A stretch of DNA of 64,000 bases from Myripristis murdjan (lineage: Eukaryota; Chordata; Actinopteri; Holocentriformes; Holocentridae), in the NCBI RefSeq assembly GCF_902150065.1, contig NC_043995.1:25554001-25618000 (forward strand), in the 5' to 3' direction. Numbering within the stretch: the stretch's first letter is position 1; every line of letters begins with the position of its first letter. The notes beneath the pieces are model-generated. The model was not told the origin of the DNA. It searched no databases and was given only the letters and a program-made list of their open reading frames with translations. Positions 53,601 to 64,000 of this stretch are shown here, piece after piece. Made by a program: the position numbers and the translations under genes.

Positions 53601-55924
53601 GGTACCATCTGAAGGAGTGAGGTTCTGGGTTGCTTCTGCTCACTGCACAAGTCAACACGATGTCGTCTTCCTCTGTAATTTCAGAGCGTTTATTCGTCTC
53701 TACTGTAACACCACTTGGAGGATCTGAAACAGAGGATTTCCACATTATTTTAGTTTGATTCACAATGACAATCAACTTTTACACCAGAGACTCCAGTGTG
53801 ATTTTAGCATGACACTTTACAAATATCAGAGCAGAGCAAAATATTAGATGTCATACAGCTACAGCACTATTATGAGGGAAAAGTATTTATACACAGATAC
53901 AGTAGATAGAATATTTTGACTACAACAGGCAACCAAATATAGTGACAGAGATGAAGTTAAATAAATGTAAGACGTTCTCACATTTCACTTCAATGTGGAT
54001 CGCATCTGATTGTTGACTCCCGTAATTGTTTGTAGCTACACAGTGGTATGTCCCGCTCTCTGAAGCTGTAATGGAATTAATTTTCCACTCTGCTCCTATA
54101 ACAGTGGCCTCAGTTCCGTCTTTAAACCAGGAAAATGTGGGGTCAGGACGCCCTCTAGTGGAGCAAGTGAGAGTTACAACATCTCCTTCCTTGACATCCT
54201 CAGGGCTTTTCCTAGCCTCTGTACTTCGAGGCGAATCTGAGGCAAGAGAAGAAAACAGGAACTGATTACAAGCTGAGAGAAATGCATTTGCACACTGTCA
54301 TAATGAACGTGGATAAAGACACAGATCAATTAATATGCACAGGAATATATTTCATTTCATTTGTCTTTTTGAACATTTAGCTGCAACAAAAAATGAATTA
54401 TTTTCCAAGGTAAGCTTACCCACAATCAGGTCTTTAGGTACAGTGACGCTGTCTTCAAGTGATATCACAAATAAAATAATTAAGCACAAATAAACCATGT
54501 TTGCAATGCTAAAGAAGTATTATGGAAAAAGATTTTTTTGTGATACCAAAGTTTCCAAGATTAAACATCATTTGTGGAGAAAAGGGCCATGAAAGCTGTG
54601 TGGTAAAAGTGATGCCATTTTTTTTGCTGATTTCTAAAATAAAACAAGGGACTCCCCAAATTTTTGCAAATTTTTTAACTCACAGAATTAGTTTTGCACT
54701 AGTAGTTTTACTTCTAGGTAAGTACAGTTTCAGAGAGGTAACTTCTACTTACCTGCTTATTCTTGAATAAGACAGTAGGCCTACTTCTACTGGAATGGGA
54801 CATTTTTTATTCCCTCCACCCCTGCTCAAATGATAGACATCTCATTAGAAAACTGAACTCCAATTCTGAACTTACGCTCCACAGTTAGATGGATGCTCTG
54901 AGCTGGACAGTTGTCTTTCTCATCTTGCAACTGACATGTGAACATCCTCCCATCATCCTCCCAGTTAGTGAAAAAGCTGACTCTGCTGACTTTAAGGTTT
55001 TCGTCATAGTCCTGTTGATAATGTGATTGGAGCTCTTTAATTTCTGGGCTGGAATGACAAGAACTTGATGTGGAACACTGGAGGGTTACAGGATCGGACT
55101 CCTTTACTGTAGGTGGCTTTTCAAATGTGATCTTGCATGGATTTTCTACAAACCAGAAGAGAGCATTGGTTGGAGTTACAATATTGACATAACAGATGGA
55201 GCTGAAGGTAAAACGAGGTATGGTGTAACCCTCAGCTACATCTCTGGATAATACATGGTCCAATAGAACTGCACCAAACTCTGAGTTTTACCTCCATATA
55301 TTTATAAAACTCGTTTTCAATTATTTTCAGATCTGTGATGGACTAACATACCTTCAACTGTAAGGTTCACCATAGGTTTAGTCATCCAGGTGTGTGTCCC
55401 TTCATATTTGAAAGAATAGTTTCCGCTGTCTGTTTTCTTCAGGTTGTTGATCTTGATACCACAAATATTTTGTGATTGTCTGCCAAAACTTAGAGAGCCA
55501 AGGTATTCCACTCTGCCTTCAAACTCCAGACTGACAGGATATTTTGGTGTGGTGCTATAAATGACAGTGCCAGTAAAACTCCTGTTTGCCTTGTGATACT
55601 TTGCATCTTTCATCCAGGACCAGACTGCATTTCCTTCATTTGCTCTGATTTGAGTCGCATAGCCTATACATCTAATTTCAATGCATGATCCTTCTTTGGC
55701 TCTCAGGTGTGTGTCAAGTGTTTCAAAGAGCTTTGCTGAGCAGGAGAAATCTGTGGTGGTGAAAACAGAGGTGGAACAGTCAGTCAGTGAAGTGCCATTC
55801 AACCAGTTACAGGTTTTCAAAAACGAAGACAATTTTTAAAATGTAATAAAACAAAAAGTATACCTATTGTTATGGCCAGAAACACCAGCCATCTGAAATC
55901 TGAAGCCTTCATTTTATGAATCAT
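50652..55924 (-). CDS. CD22-like receptor E: second copy, ectodomain only, no membrane anchor found
   Basis: Exons 5' to 3': 55864-55924 (signal peptide), 55352-55750 (V-set), 54876-55145, 53982-54236, 53463-53723, 52986-53258, 51484-51765, 50652-50912 (C2 domains). Each matches its partner in the 18.9-32.2 kb gene, and all are open, with donors and acceptors in phase 1. The last exon repeats the 53463-53723 domain (ERSGSYTCEA). There are no counterparts of that gene's last two C2 exons, its transmembrane exon or its ITIM tail before the next gene. In the V-set the sialic-acid-contact position reads YSFK in place of YSFR (codon 55407-55409). The 51484-51765 exon has a second in-frame donor at 51462. 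The product could be secreted, could be completed by exons of another gene, or the gene could be dead despite its open exons. Confidence 0.65.
51017..51475 (-). repeat. Mosaic junction segment (partial internal duplication)
   Basis: This matches 52555-52998 of the same gene (the last 13 nt of the 52986-53258 exon plus its downstream intron). At the left it is joined through a 5-nt word, ACTAT, to the intron upstream of the 50652-50912 exon. At the right it abuts the end of the 51484-51765 exon. Confidence 0.65.
51766..52985. other. Receptor E intron
   Basis: Homologous to the 24623-25796 intron of the first CD22-like gene. It has a T-run at about 52340-52364 and no other feature. Confidence 0.5.
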
Positions 55925-56258
55925 ATTTACAGCTTAAAATCTGAAACAAAAACAGGTGCATGTGTCATTGTTCGACACCAGGATTTGTGTGTAAACACTT
56001 GTACTGCATTTGTACATTTTTCTTTTTCTTTTCTTTTTTCTTTTTTCTTTTTTTTTTTGTACATTTGCAAATGAATTTTAATGAAGTTTATTTACACATG
56101 TATGACAACAAATTCACTGTCTGTTCATGTGAACACTGCTGCTTCATTTAATCCAATACTGAGTCTTTTTTCTTCTTCTTCCTTTTCTTTTCCAGTAAAA
56201 TTTTAAATTAGAAAGGAAATGGTTTCACTTCTCTGCACTGCAAATAAATTGGGCCCGA

Positions 56259-56336
<78 letters not shown>

Positions 56337-57017
56337 CTGATTTTGTGTCTAAAATATCCTGTAAAAATTAAACAGCATCAGAAATATCTCTAGTTATCTT
56401 AAATCCCTCCACAGGCCGAAACTGTCATGTCATTACACTTTGCTTCTCTGTTTTGAGACATGCCCACCTAATAAATTTGTTATTAATTATTACAAAAAAG
56501 GCTTTTTTCCCACTGAATTATTGACTTTGGAAAAAAAAAAAAAAAAAGGTTTCCTGATGTGATACAGTACGTTAACTTAATGTTTCCTGCTTCATTGGCC
56601 ATGTATTTGTTCTTTAAACCATAAAATACCACACCTAAAGACTTTCATATACTTATTGTACAGAATGACAAATACTAAATAATTCCTTTTTGCCTTATAT
56701 TGCATTTATTCTATATATTTAGTATTTTTATCAGCAAAACATCAGTTAATTTCCATTCTAAGAGCAGTGACAACAACAGTAACATTTTAGTCTGAGGCAT
56801 AATTTACAAATCATCTCATTCCTACCTCAGTGGATCTCACAGCAGTCTGCAGCACACATCATCCGTCCTCATGTGCGACTGAAAAGGGATGTCCATAGAC
56901 TCAAAATCACAAGACAGAATTTTGCATGTGAAATTAGGCAAACAAGATACCGGAGGCGTCTATATATTTACCATCAGAGTGCACTTTATCATAGGCATGG
57001 TGTTCATCTCACTTCCT
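55925..57017. other. Between receptor E and the truncated IRG copy
   Basis: Homologous to 32209-33400. It contains pyrimidine-rich sequence (56015-56060) and a long (TG)n run at 56260-56334. No exon is seen. Confidence 0.5.
56260..56334 (+). repeat. (TG)n microsatellite
   Basis: A perfect TG run of more than 35 units, at the position of the 32504 run in the first copy. Confidence 0.9.
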
Positions 57018-57482
57018 CTATTTAGTGCTTTTGTGAAAGTGTAAGCTACTGCTCAGCATTTGTAGGCAAAGACTTTGAACAAGAAGGGTGCAGTGAGGGC
57101 TCTGTGTGAACGTCATTAAGACGACATTATAGCGGAGGAACTTAACTCTGTCCATGTATCCCTGGGGTTCAAACGGAGAGGTGGTCGGGACAGGTGGCAG
57201 ATCCCACAGGCGGAAGTCAGGGTGTTTAGGGTTGGGGTAGCCGGCCACTCCCTCTGGGGGCGTAGGGGATGGAGACAGGGCTCCCCCCTCGTCCTCAGGG
57301 CCAAGGCCATGCACGGCATTTAGAAATGTGGCCTTTTGAACCCCACGTTCCCCCACAATCCCTAAATGGATCCTGCTAATCAGCAGGTTTTCCACTGCAT
57401 CTTTGACATCTGATAATTGATTGCTCTCTATGGACTCTTTTAGGGTCTCCAGGAGGTTTAGGCCTCTGATGATATCAGCCAT
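57018..57482 (-). pseudogene. Truncated IRGQ-like copy
   Basis: Residues 1 to about 131 match the 33590-34729 gene closely (G1 as GERGVQKAT, G3 as LWDLPPVPT). After TQSPH the frame enters sequence that lies 3' of the intact gene and ends at codon 154. About 0.9 kb equivalent to 33432-34345 is deleted, which removes G4, G5 and the helical C-terminal domain. The 5' CCACAG acceptor next to the ATG is kept, so a short N-terminal protein could still be made, but loss of function is more likely. Confidence 0.75.
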
Positions 57483-58610
57483 TTCTGTGGAAAAACATTA
57501 CAAGTCCTTTCGACTATTCTGTCTCCAAAATGGGACAGATCTCTGTTATGTATTCCATTCCTCATGGTGTATGAGCACTGGCACTATTTCTTGAATAAAA
57601 ACAAAACAGCAAAACTGTTCTCTTTGAACACAATCTACTAAAGTCTACTCTTTGTCAACCAAAACAATGTGTCCTTCACAACAATAGAAATGGAAAATTT
57701 TTATAATGATATCGTAAAAAGAATTTGGACTTGATTTCCTAGTTACTGAAGTTAAGGCAGTCTAAATGCATTTCCCTGATATGCAACAACAACCAGATGC
57801 TTTTGAACCATTTCTCCAAAATATATACTTTATTGAATAAAGGCAATGAGGCAATACAATGTAGAAAACACAACTATTTGAATATTCTTTTTTTTTTTTT
57901 GTCTCGGCTTAAAATAGTAAAGCTAAGCTGTTATCAGCATGTACATTTTTCACTCAAATGTTCAGTTCTCAGAAATGAGATAATAATAATAAACATAATA
58001 GCAGTCAAGGAGACTGCTTTTCATTTTCCAATGAATTGAAAGAGCGCTGGAGATCTAATGATACCCAAGAAAGTGTGGCTGATATAATTAGATGTGGAAT
58101 TCATAAAAAACGACCTCAGAAAATATTCATTCATGATGCATGACTTTACCAACAACACTGTGACCAGCTATGTGAGGTTTCCTGCAAGGTAGCATACGTA
58201 CATAACATATGCTACCTTCATGTAACATCATATCATATTTGCATGCAAAGAAAAAAAGAAAGGAAATTTAAACTGCACTGTCTATACTCTATACTCAATG
58301 ACGAACATAGTTGATTTGTACAAAGTTATTTGCACACCATTACAGAGCATCATAGCACCCAAGTACAGAGGTGTGAAGCCTCTCACTTCTGCTTATTTTT
58401 CAGCTGAGGAGCACAGCATAGTGGTCAAAGTGGTTTACACAAGATCATCATTTACAGTTGGAAACAAGATTATCAAAGCCTCTGAGCAAACTGTGAGCAA
58501 CTAGATACAATTGAGCCCAAGCAAATCCTCAAAGTCAACAGTCATTAAAATAATCAGACAAAATACAAGCATCAGTCTCAACAGACCAAGAACAACAACA
58601 GCATGGTGTG
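57483..58610. other. Between the truncated IRG copy and receptor D; probable receptor D 3' UTR
   Basis: Homologous in pieces to 34730-37752, but shorter. A conserved minus-strand AATAAA lies at 57829-57834. No exon is seen. Confidence 0.45.
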
Positions 58611-58850
58611 TCACTCCTTCTCACCCAGAATAGCCTTCACATTGGAATATAATACTACATCCTCACCTCCCTCCCCCTCCAGCATTGGGTATTTCGTCTC
58701 CTAATCCTCCTTCATCATTGCCTCCTCCACCTCCTCTTCCTCCTTCTCCTCATCCTTCTTCAACATTTTCACTCTCCTCACAATTGTCCTCTTGTATCAC
58801 CTCCTTATCTTCATTCTTAATTTCAGCGTACTCTGAGTCCATGTCCTCCT
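58611..58850 (-). pseudogene. Broken cytoplasmic-tail exon of receptor D
   Basis: Counterpart of the 37753-38160 tail exon. The 5' part, with the acceptor and the ITIM (IDYSLL in the other copy), is deleted. What remains begins near SEYAEIKNED, and a 1-nt insertion (GAAAATG for GAAATG) leads to an early stop within a few codons; a TAG also lies further along in the original frame. A long inhibitory tail like that of receptor C cannot be made from it. Confidence 0.7.
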
Positions 58851-58950
58851 GTGCAGTATCAAGAATCAGTTAGCGTAATGCCATGTAAGGTCAATAAATA
58901 GATGAAGAATTATGACTGATATGACTGGCTGGAGAGATAAATGTAAATAC

Positions 58951-61900
58951 CAGCTGATGTTGGGAAGTCACCATCTCCAGAGTCTCAGGCAGATTTTTGG
59001 AGTTCTTCTGTTTTTTCCTAAGCATAAATGTTATCAAATATTATTCAACAGCAATAAACATTACAAAAATCCTCCACAATGGCTTGTTTGGTCATATTAA
59101 TGGTACACAAAGTTTAATTAAACACCATCACTCTGAGTTTGCTACACACTTTCTTAGCTTGTTTGTTACACAGGGTGTCCCCCAGGGGTCAGTGTTTGAT
59201 CCCCTTCTGTTTAGAATCTGTCTCGTTTCCTTCAGTTCAATCATCACCACCCCATCAATTTCTACTGCGACGCTGATGACATTCAGCTTTACATTTCCTT
59301 TTACTTCACTGCCCCTCTCCCTCCAAGCTTCCTCATCTGCTGCCTCCAGGACATCAAAACTTTGATGGCCAGTAATTTCAAACAACTCTGCACCAATAAA
59401 TCTGAGGACATTGAGGACTGTGACTCAGTAGATGCCACCTTCTCCAGCAGTTCCTTTCGAGAGCTTTGAACCGCCTGAAAGGTCTGTTCCACTTTGTCAC
59501 ACGTGTCATTCATGTGTTTCAGGATCCGGTTAGAGACCTTCTCCCAGATCAATGGAAAATCATCGGTGACAACACCGATGATGGGAGCTGGGAGACTCAC
59601 TACTAGCGTTGCCGTTAGCATTAGCTGAAGCTGGTTGAAGCAACTCGACATCTTTAGACTTGTTGTGCATATTGTCGCAAAAAAGTTGACGAGTTAAATT
59701 CCACTGTGTCAGGGAAGTTTCTGAGGTTTGTAAAATGACACGGGTCTGTCAGAATACTGATTTTAAAACTTGGCAGGGAGGAGCATCTGAAAACACATCT
59801 ACTCCATGTGCTACTCATGAGCATGTTTACGTTATGTCCCCGTACTTGTGCAAGATGATTAGCTTGGGTGCTTTGAAAGGCAACATTAAATAAAATGCAT
59901 TATGATTGGAACAACATAATACACAACCTGGAGTACATGGAAACAACAAAAATGAGCAAGAATACAATAACTCCAGAGAAGAAAACTTGATCACATACCT
60001 ATAGCATCTCCTTGTCAGACTCCAGATGATTGCTGAAAGGACTACGCCAACCAATAACACAATTTTGAGCAGATTGGCAGTTCTTAAAACTCTGTGCTGA
60101 TCTGCAGTGAAGAAGAACAAATAGTTTTTTTCCCCTTTTTTTCACAGTTGGCTACAGCAAAAAAAATGGAGAAATGCAAGCAGTATCAGAACATTAAAGA
60201 CGATAATGTAAAATGTGTGAATGCATTTCCTGTCTACCTTTATAAACACAGTACTCACACATCACAGTTACAAAGTTTCCTAAATATATGATCTGTGACT
60301 GGATATGTGTTTTAACACTGAGTGGTTACCCTCTTGTTCTGTCTCGCTTTTTCTGATGATGGTGAGGTTTGTTTTTACTTCCTCAGTCACAGCGCTGCTG
60401 CTGACACACTCCACAGTGGTGTTGTCGAGTTCCCTCACAGGCAGGATGATGGTGCTGTTGACAGTGAAGCTTGACATGGTGGTAGTGATGGAGTACTCAG
60501 CCTGGCTCTCCAACAACGGCCATTTGATGGAGGGTAAGGGAACCCCCAGGCTGATACACACACAAGTCAGGACATCCGACTCAACCACACACTCAGAACC
60601 GTTTTGGATCTTTGGACGGACTGGAGGAATGAGGGCAGTGTCACAACATCACAGGAAAGAAAAGATCATGTAGGATATGCAAATAAATGTCCCCTCCGTG
60701 CATCTAAACACAATACTCACACATCACAGTTACATTAGCAGATGCTGTCGGGGCTCTGTTGAGGTGTTGTGCTGTACAGACATATTGTCCAGAATGTTCT
60801 GCTGTCACGTTGGGGATGACCAGTGTGGCCGTTTCAGTGCCATTCTGCAGGTATTCCTCAGAGTGGAGTTTCATCCACGTGATGAGAGATGGAGGGTGAC
60901 TGTCAGCGCTGCAGGTCAGAGTCAAAGCTTCACCCTCCTTCACACTTGTATTGCCAGTGATTGTAGGAGTCTTCACATCTTTGACACAAAATTACATTTG
61001 GAACAAAGGTCATTTGAAACCATCACATAACATGATTTCTAATTGTTCTAAACCTGCAGGTCTGGTGTAATGGAAACATCCTGAATGCCTCAGTATGTCT
61101 CAGATAAAGTTTGAATGAGGGATTAAATTGGCAAACATGCCAAATGCCATAAATGTTGCAGTCTGTAGTAATTTGAAATTTTACAAACATTTTGAGAATT
61201 AACATCCAACTGAAAAATTAAGAAAATCAAATTAAATCCCAATTAAAGTGGCCAACAAGTTCAAAAATAAAAGATGCACACATGTGGCTCTACCTGGACC
61301 TGAAGGACTAGTTTCCAAATGAATAGTCCTATGAAAATATGTACAGTTCTCTGCTCTAAACTCATACATGTTGAGTTTCATCCTGTTGATAACACAGAAC
61401 GTGACCACATATTTACTATCTAAGCAGATAGGGGCCATGTACTCACACATCACAGTTACATTGGCAGATGCTGTCAGGACTCTGTTGAAGTGGCATGCTA
61501 TACAGACGTATTGTCCAGAATGTTCTGCTGTCACGTTGGGGATGACCAGTGTGGCCGTTTCAGTGCCATTCTGCAGGTATTCCTCAGAGTCGACTTTCAT
61601 CCATGTGATGAGAGATGGAGGGTGACTGTCAGCGCTGCAGGTCAGAGTCAAAGCTTCACCCTCCTTCACGCTTGCATTGCCAGTGATTGTAGGCATCTTC
61701 ACATCTTTGAGGAAAAATGATATTTAGAGTTCCAGTGATTTGAATTCATTATAGAACATGATTTCTAATTGTTCTAAACCTGCAGGTCCAGTCAAATGAA
61801 AACATCCTGAATGCCTCAGTATGTCTCAGATAAAGTTTGAATGAGGGATTAAATTGGCGAACATGCCAAATGCCATAAATATTGCAGTCTGTAGTAATTC

Positions 61901-64000
61901 AAAATTTTACAAACATTTTGAGATTTAACAGCCAACTGAAAAATTAAGAAAATCAAATTAAATCCCAATTAAAGTGGCCTCAAAGTTCAAAAATGAAAGA
62001 TGCACACATGTGGCTCTACCTAGACCTGAAGGAGTAGTGTCCAAATGAACAGTCCTATGAAAATAAGTACAGTTCTCTGCTCTAAACTCGTATATGTTTG
62101 AGTTTCATCCTGTTGATAACACAGAACGTGACCACGTATTTACTATCTAAGGAGATGGGGCCATGTACTCACACATCACAGTTACATTGGCAGATGCTGT
62201 CAGGACTCTGTTGAAGTGTTGTGCTGTACAGACATATTGTCCAGAATGTTCTGCTTTCACGTTGGGGATGACCAGTGTGGCCGTTTCAGTGCCATTCTGC
62301 AGGTATTCCTCAGAGTGGAGTTTCATCCATGTGATGAGTGATGGAGGGTGACTGTCAGCGCTGCAGGTCAGAGTCAGAGCTTCACCCTCCTTCACACTTG
62401 TATTGCCAGTGATTGTAGGAGTCTTCACATCTTTGACACAAAATTACATTTGGAAGAAAGGTCATTTGAAACCATCACATAACACGATTTCTAATTGTTC
62501 TAAACCTGCAGGTCCAGTCAAATGGAAACATCCTGAATGCCTCAGTATGTCTCAGATAAAGTTTGAATAAGGAGTTAAATTGGGGAACATGCCAAATGCC
62601 ATAAATGTTGCAGTCTGTAGTAATTTGAAATTTTACAAACATTTTGAGAATTAACATCCAACTGAAAAATTAAGAAAATCAAATTAAATCCCAATTAAAG
62701 TGGCCTCAAAGTTCAAAAATAAAAGATGCACACATGTGGCTCTACCTGGACCTGAAGGAGCAGTTTCCAAATGAATAGTCCTATGAAAATATGTACAGTT
62801 CTCTGCTCTAAACTCACACTTGTTGAGTTTCATCCTGTTGATAACACAGAATGTGACCACATATTAACTATCTAAGCAAATAGGGGCCATGTACTCACAC
62901 ATCACAGTTACACTGGCAGATGCTGTCAGGGTCGTGTTGAGGTGTCGTGCTGTACAGACGTATTGTCCAGAATGTTCTGCTGTCACGTTGGGGATGACCA
63001 GTGTGGCTGTTTCAGTGCCATTCTGCAGGTATTCCTCAGAGTGGAGTTTCATCCATGTGATGAGAGATGGAGGGTGACTGTCAGCGCTGCAGGTCAGAGT
63101 CAAAGCTTCACCCTCCTTCACGCTTGCATTGCCAGTGATTGTAGGCATCTTCACATCTTTGAGGAAAAATGATATTTAGAGTTCCAGTGATTTGAATTCA
63201 TTATAGAACATGATTTCTAATTGTTCTAAACCTGCAGGTCCAGTCAAATGAAAACATCCTGAATGCCTCAGTGTGTCTCAGATAAAGTTTGAATGAGGGA
63301 TTAAATTGGCGAACATGCCAAATGCCATAAATATTGCAGTCTGTAGTAATTCAAAATTTTACAAACATTTTGAGATTTAACAGCCAACTGAAAAATTAAG
63401 AAAATCAAATTAAATCCCAATTAAAGTGGCCTCAAAGTTCAAAAATGAAAGATGCACACATGTGGCTCTACCTGGACCTGAAGGAGTAGTGTCCAAATGA
63501 ACAGTCCTATGAAAATAAGTACAGTTCTCTGCTCTAAACTCGTATATGTTTGAGTTTCATCCTGTTGATAACACAGAACGTGACCACGTATTTACTATCT
63601 AAGGAGATGGGGCCATGTACTCACACATCACAGTTACATTGGCAGATGCTGTCAGGACTCTGTTGAAGTGTTGTGCTGTACAGACATATTGTCCAGAATG
63701 TTCTGCTTTCACGTTGGGGATGACCAGTGTGGCCGTTTCAGTGCCATTCTGCAGGTATTCCTCAGAGTGGAGTTTCATCCATGTGATGAGAGATGGAGGG
63801 TGACTGTCAGCGCTGCAGGTCAGAGTCAGAGCTTCACCCTCCTTCACACTTGTATTGCCAGTGATTGTAGGAGTCTTCACATCTTTGACACAAAATTACA
63901 TTTGGAAGAAAGGTCATTTGAAACCATCACATAACACGATTTCTAATTGTTCTAAACCTGCAGGTCCAGTCAAATGGAAACATCCTGAATGCCTCAGTAT
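58951..64000 (-). CDS. Siglec-like receptor D: C2-array, partial (5' end beyond the window)
   Basis: Second copy of receptor C. Visible exons 5' to 3': 63625-63882, 62899-63156, 62173-62430, 61447-61704, 60721-60978 (five C2 exons of exactly 258 nt with TWMK and EHSGQYVC), 60330-60620 (last Ig, VRPKIQNGSE, VTEEVKTNLTIIRK), 59999-60101 (transmembrane, KIVLLVGVVLSAIIWSL) and 58951-59017 (KKQKNSKNLPETLEMV). All are open with matching phases. The signal peptide and V-set exons must lie to the right of the window, and more C2 units may too. The normal tail exon is broken, so the protein would have a short or altered tail unless another exon is used. Confidence 0.72.
59162..59413 (+). mobile_element. 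LINE (L2-like) reverse-transcriptase fragment, copy 2
   Basis: Plus-strand GVPQGSVFDPLLFRI is followed, in another frame, by ADDIQLYI (the YADD catalytic motif region) and DIKTLMASNF. Longer than the copy at 38600-38925, and at the same place in the paralogous gene. Homology between the two copies stops near 59413. Confidence 0.65.
59430..59651 (-). other. Unrecognised open frame with a signal-like N-terminus
   Basis: It starts ATG (59651) with MSSCFNQLQLMLTATLVVSL and continues into a charged, probably helical stretch (CDKVEQTFQAVQSSRKELLE). It has no counterpart in the first copy, where the LINE fragment simply continues. It sits in an intron of receptor D on the same strand. I do not recognise a family; it could be a retrocopy or chance. 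Confidence 0.25.
60721..64000 (-). repeat. Tandem array of exactly 726-bp exon-intron units (receptor D)
   Basis: Exon low ends at 60721, 61447, 62173, 62899 and 63625 are each 726 bp apart: a 258-nt C2 exon plus a 468-nt intron. Units alternate between two types (MKMPTITGNAS and MKTPTITGNTS), and the 62173 and 63625 units differ by only a few bases. The array continues past the right edge. Confidence 0.9.

Noticed and set aside
60721-64000. Regularly spaced repeats suggestive of a CRISPR-like array
   Set aside because: Each unit is an Ig exon plus intron in a vertebrate gene. The units are 726 bp, with no short repeat-spacer structure.

Overview
The window is teleost (probably percomorph) nuclear DNA. 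Genes are split by GT-AG introns, microsatellites are dense, and there are fish-type hAT, Tc1 and MITE elements and L2-like LINE pieces. Everything below was read by eye; no database was searched.

Layout. (1) 0.6-6.9 kb, plus strand: the last six exons of phldb3 (an LL5-family PH-domain gene). About 1.3 kb downstream lies a second, orphan copy of a 0.9 kb piece of this gene, flanked by 34-bp direct repeats. (2) 10.9-17.0 kb, plus strand: a complete ten-exon MAG/Siglec-4-like receptor (761 aa, one V-set and five C2-type Ig domains, transmembrane segment, ITIM-like tail), with a 1.1 kb ATGTC pentamer array in one intron. (3) 18.9-32.2 kb, minus strand: a complete fourteen-exon CD22-like receptor (962 aa, one V-set and seven C2 domains, transmembrane segment, six tyrosine motifs). 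Its V-C2 intron holds a dead Tc1 transposon with a LINE tail inside it. (4) 33.6-34.7 kb, minus: an intronless-CDS IRG-family protein with degenerate G motifs (IRGQ-like quasi-GTPase). (5) 37.8-44.8 kb, minus: a second Siglec-like receptor with near-identical C2 exons and an ITIM tail, but a chimeric, frameshifted first Ig exon. (6) 47.9-48.4 kb, minus: a BESS-domain exon. (7) 50.6-64 kb, minus: a second copy of blocks 3-5. It holds a CD22-like gene that lost its membrane anchor and tail, a deleted IRG copy, and a C2-array receptor that runs off the right edge.

How it fits together. Blocks 3-5 and 7 are a tandem segmental duplication of the unit [CD22-like receptor - IRGQ-like protein - C2-array receptor]. 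Phldb3, IRG genes, MAG and CD22 all sit on human 19q13, so the neighbourhood looks ancestral. The receptors are built from symmetric phase-1 Ig exons, which lets exons multiply, drop out or recombine without breaking the frame. The window shows this at several stages: exact 726-bp exon-intron units, a fused V/C2 exon, a mosaic exon with two in-frame donors, and one paralogue in which the usual sialic-acid-binding arginine is lysine. The most interesting candidates are the quasi-GTPase embedded between Siglec genes, the 726-bp unit array, and possible read-through splicing between the anchorless CD22-like gene and the frameshifted receptor downstream of it.
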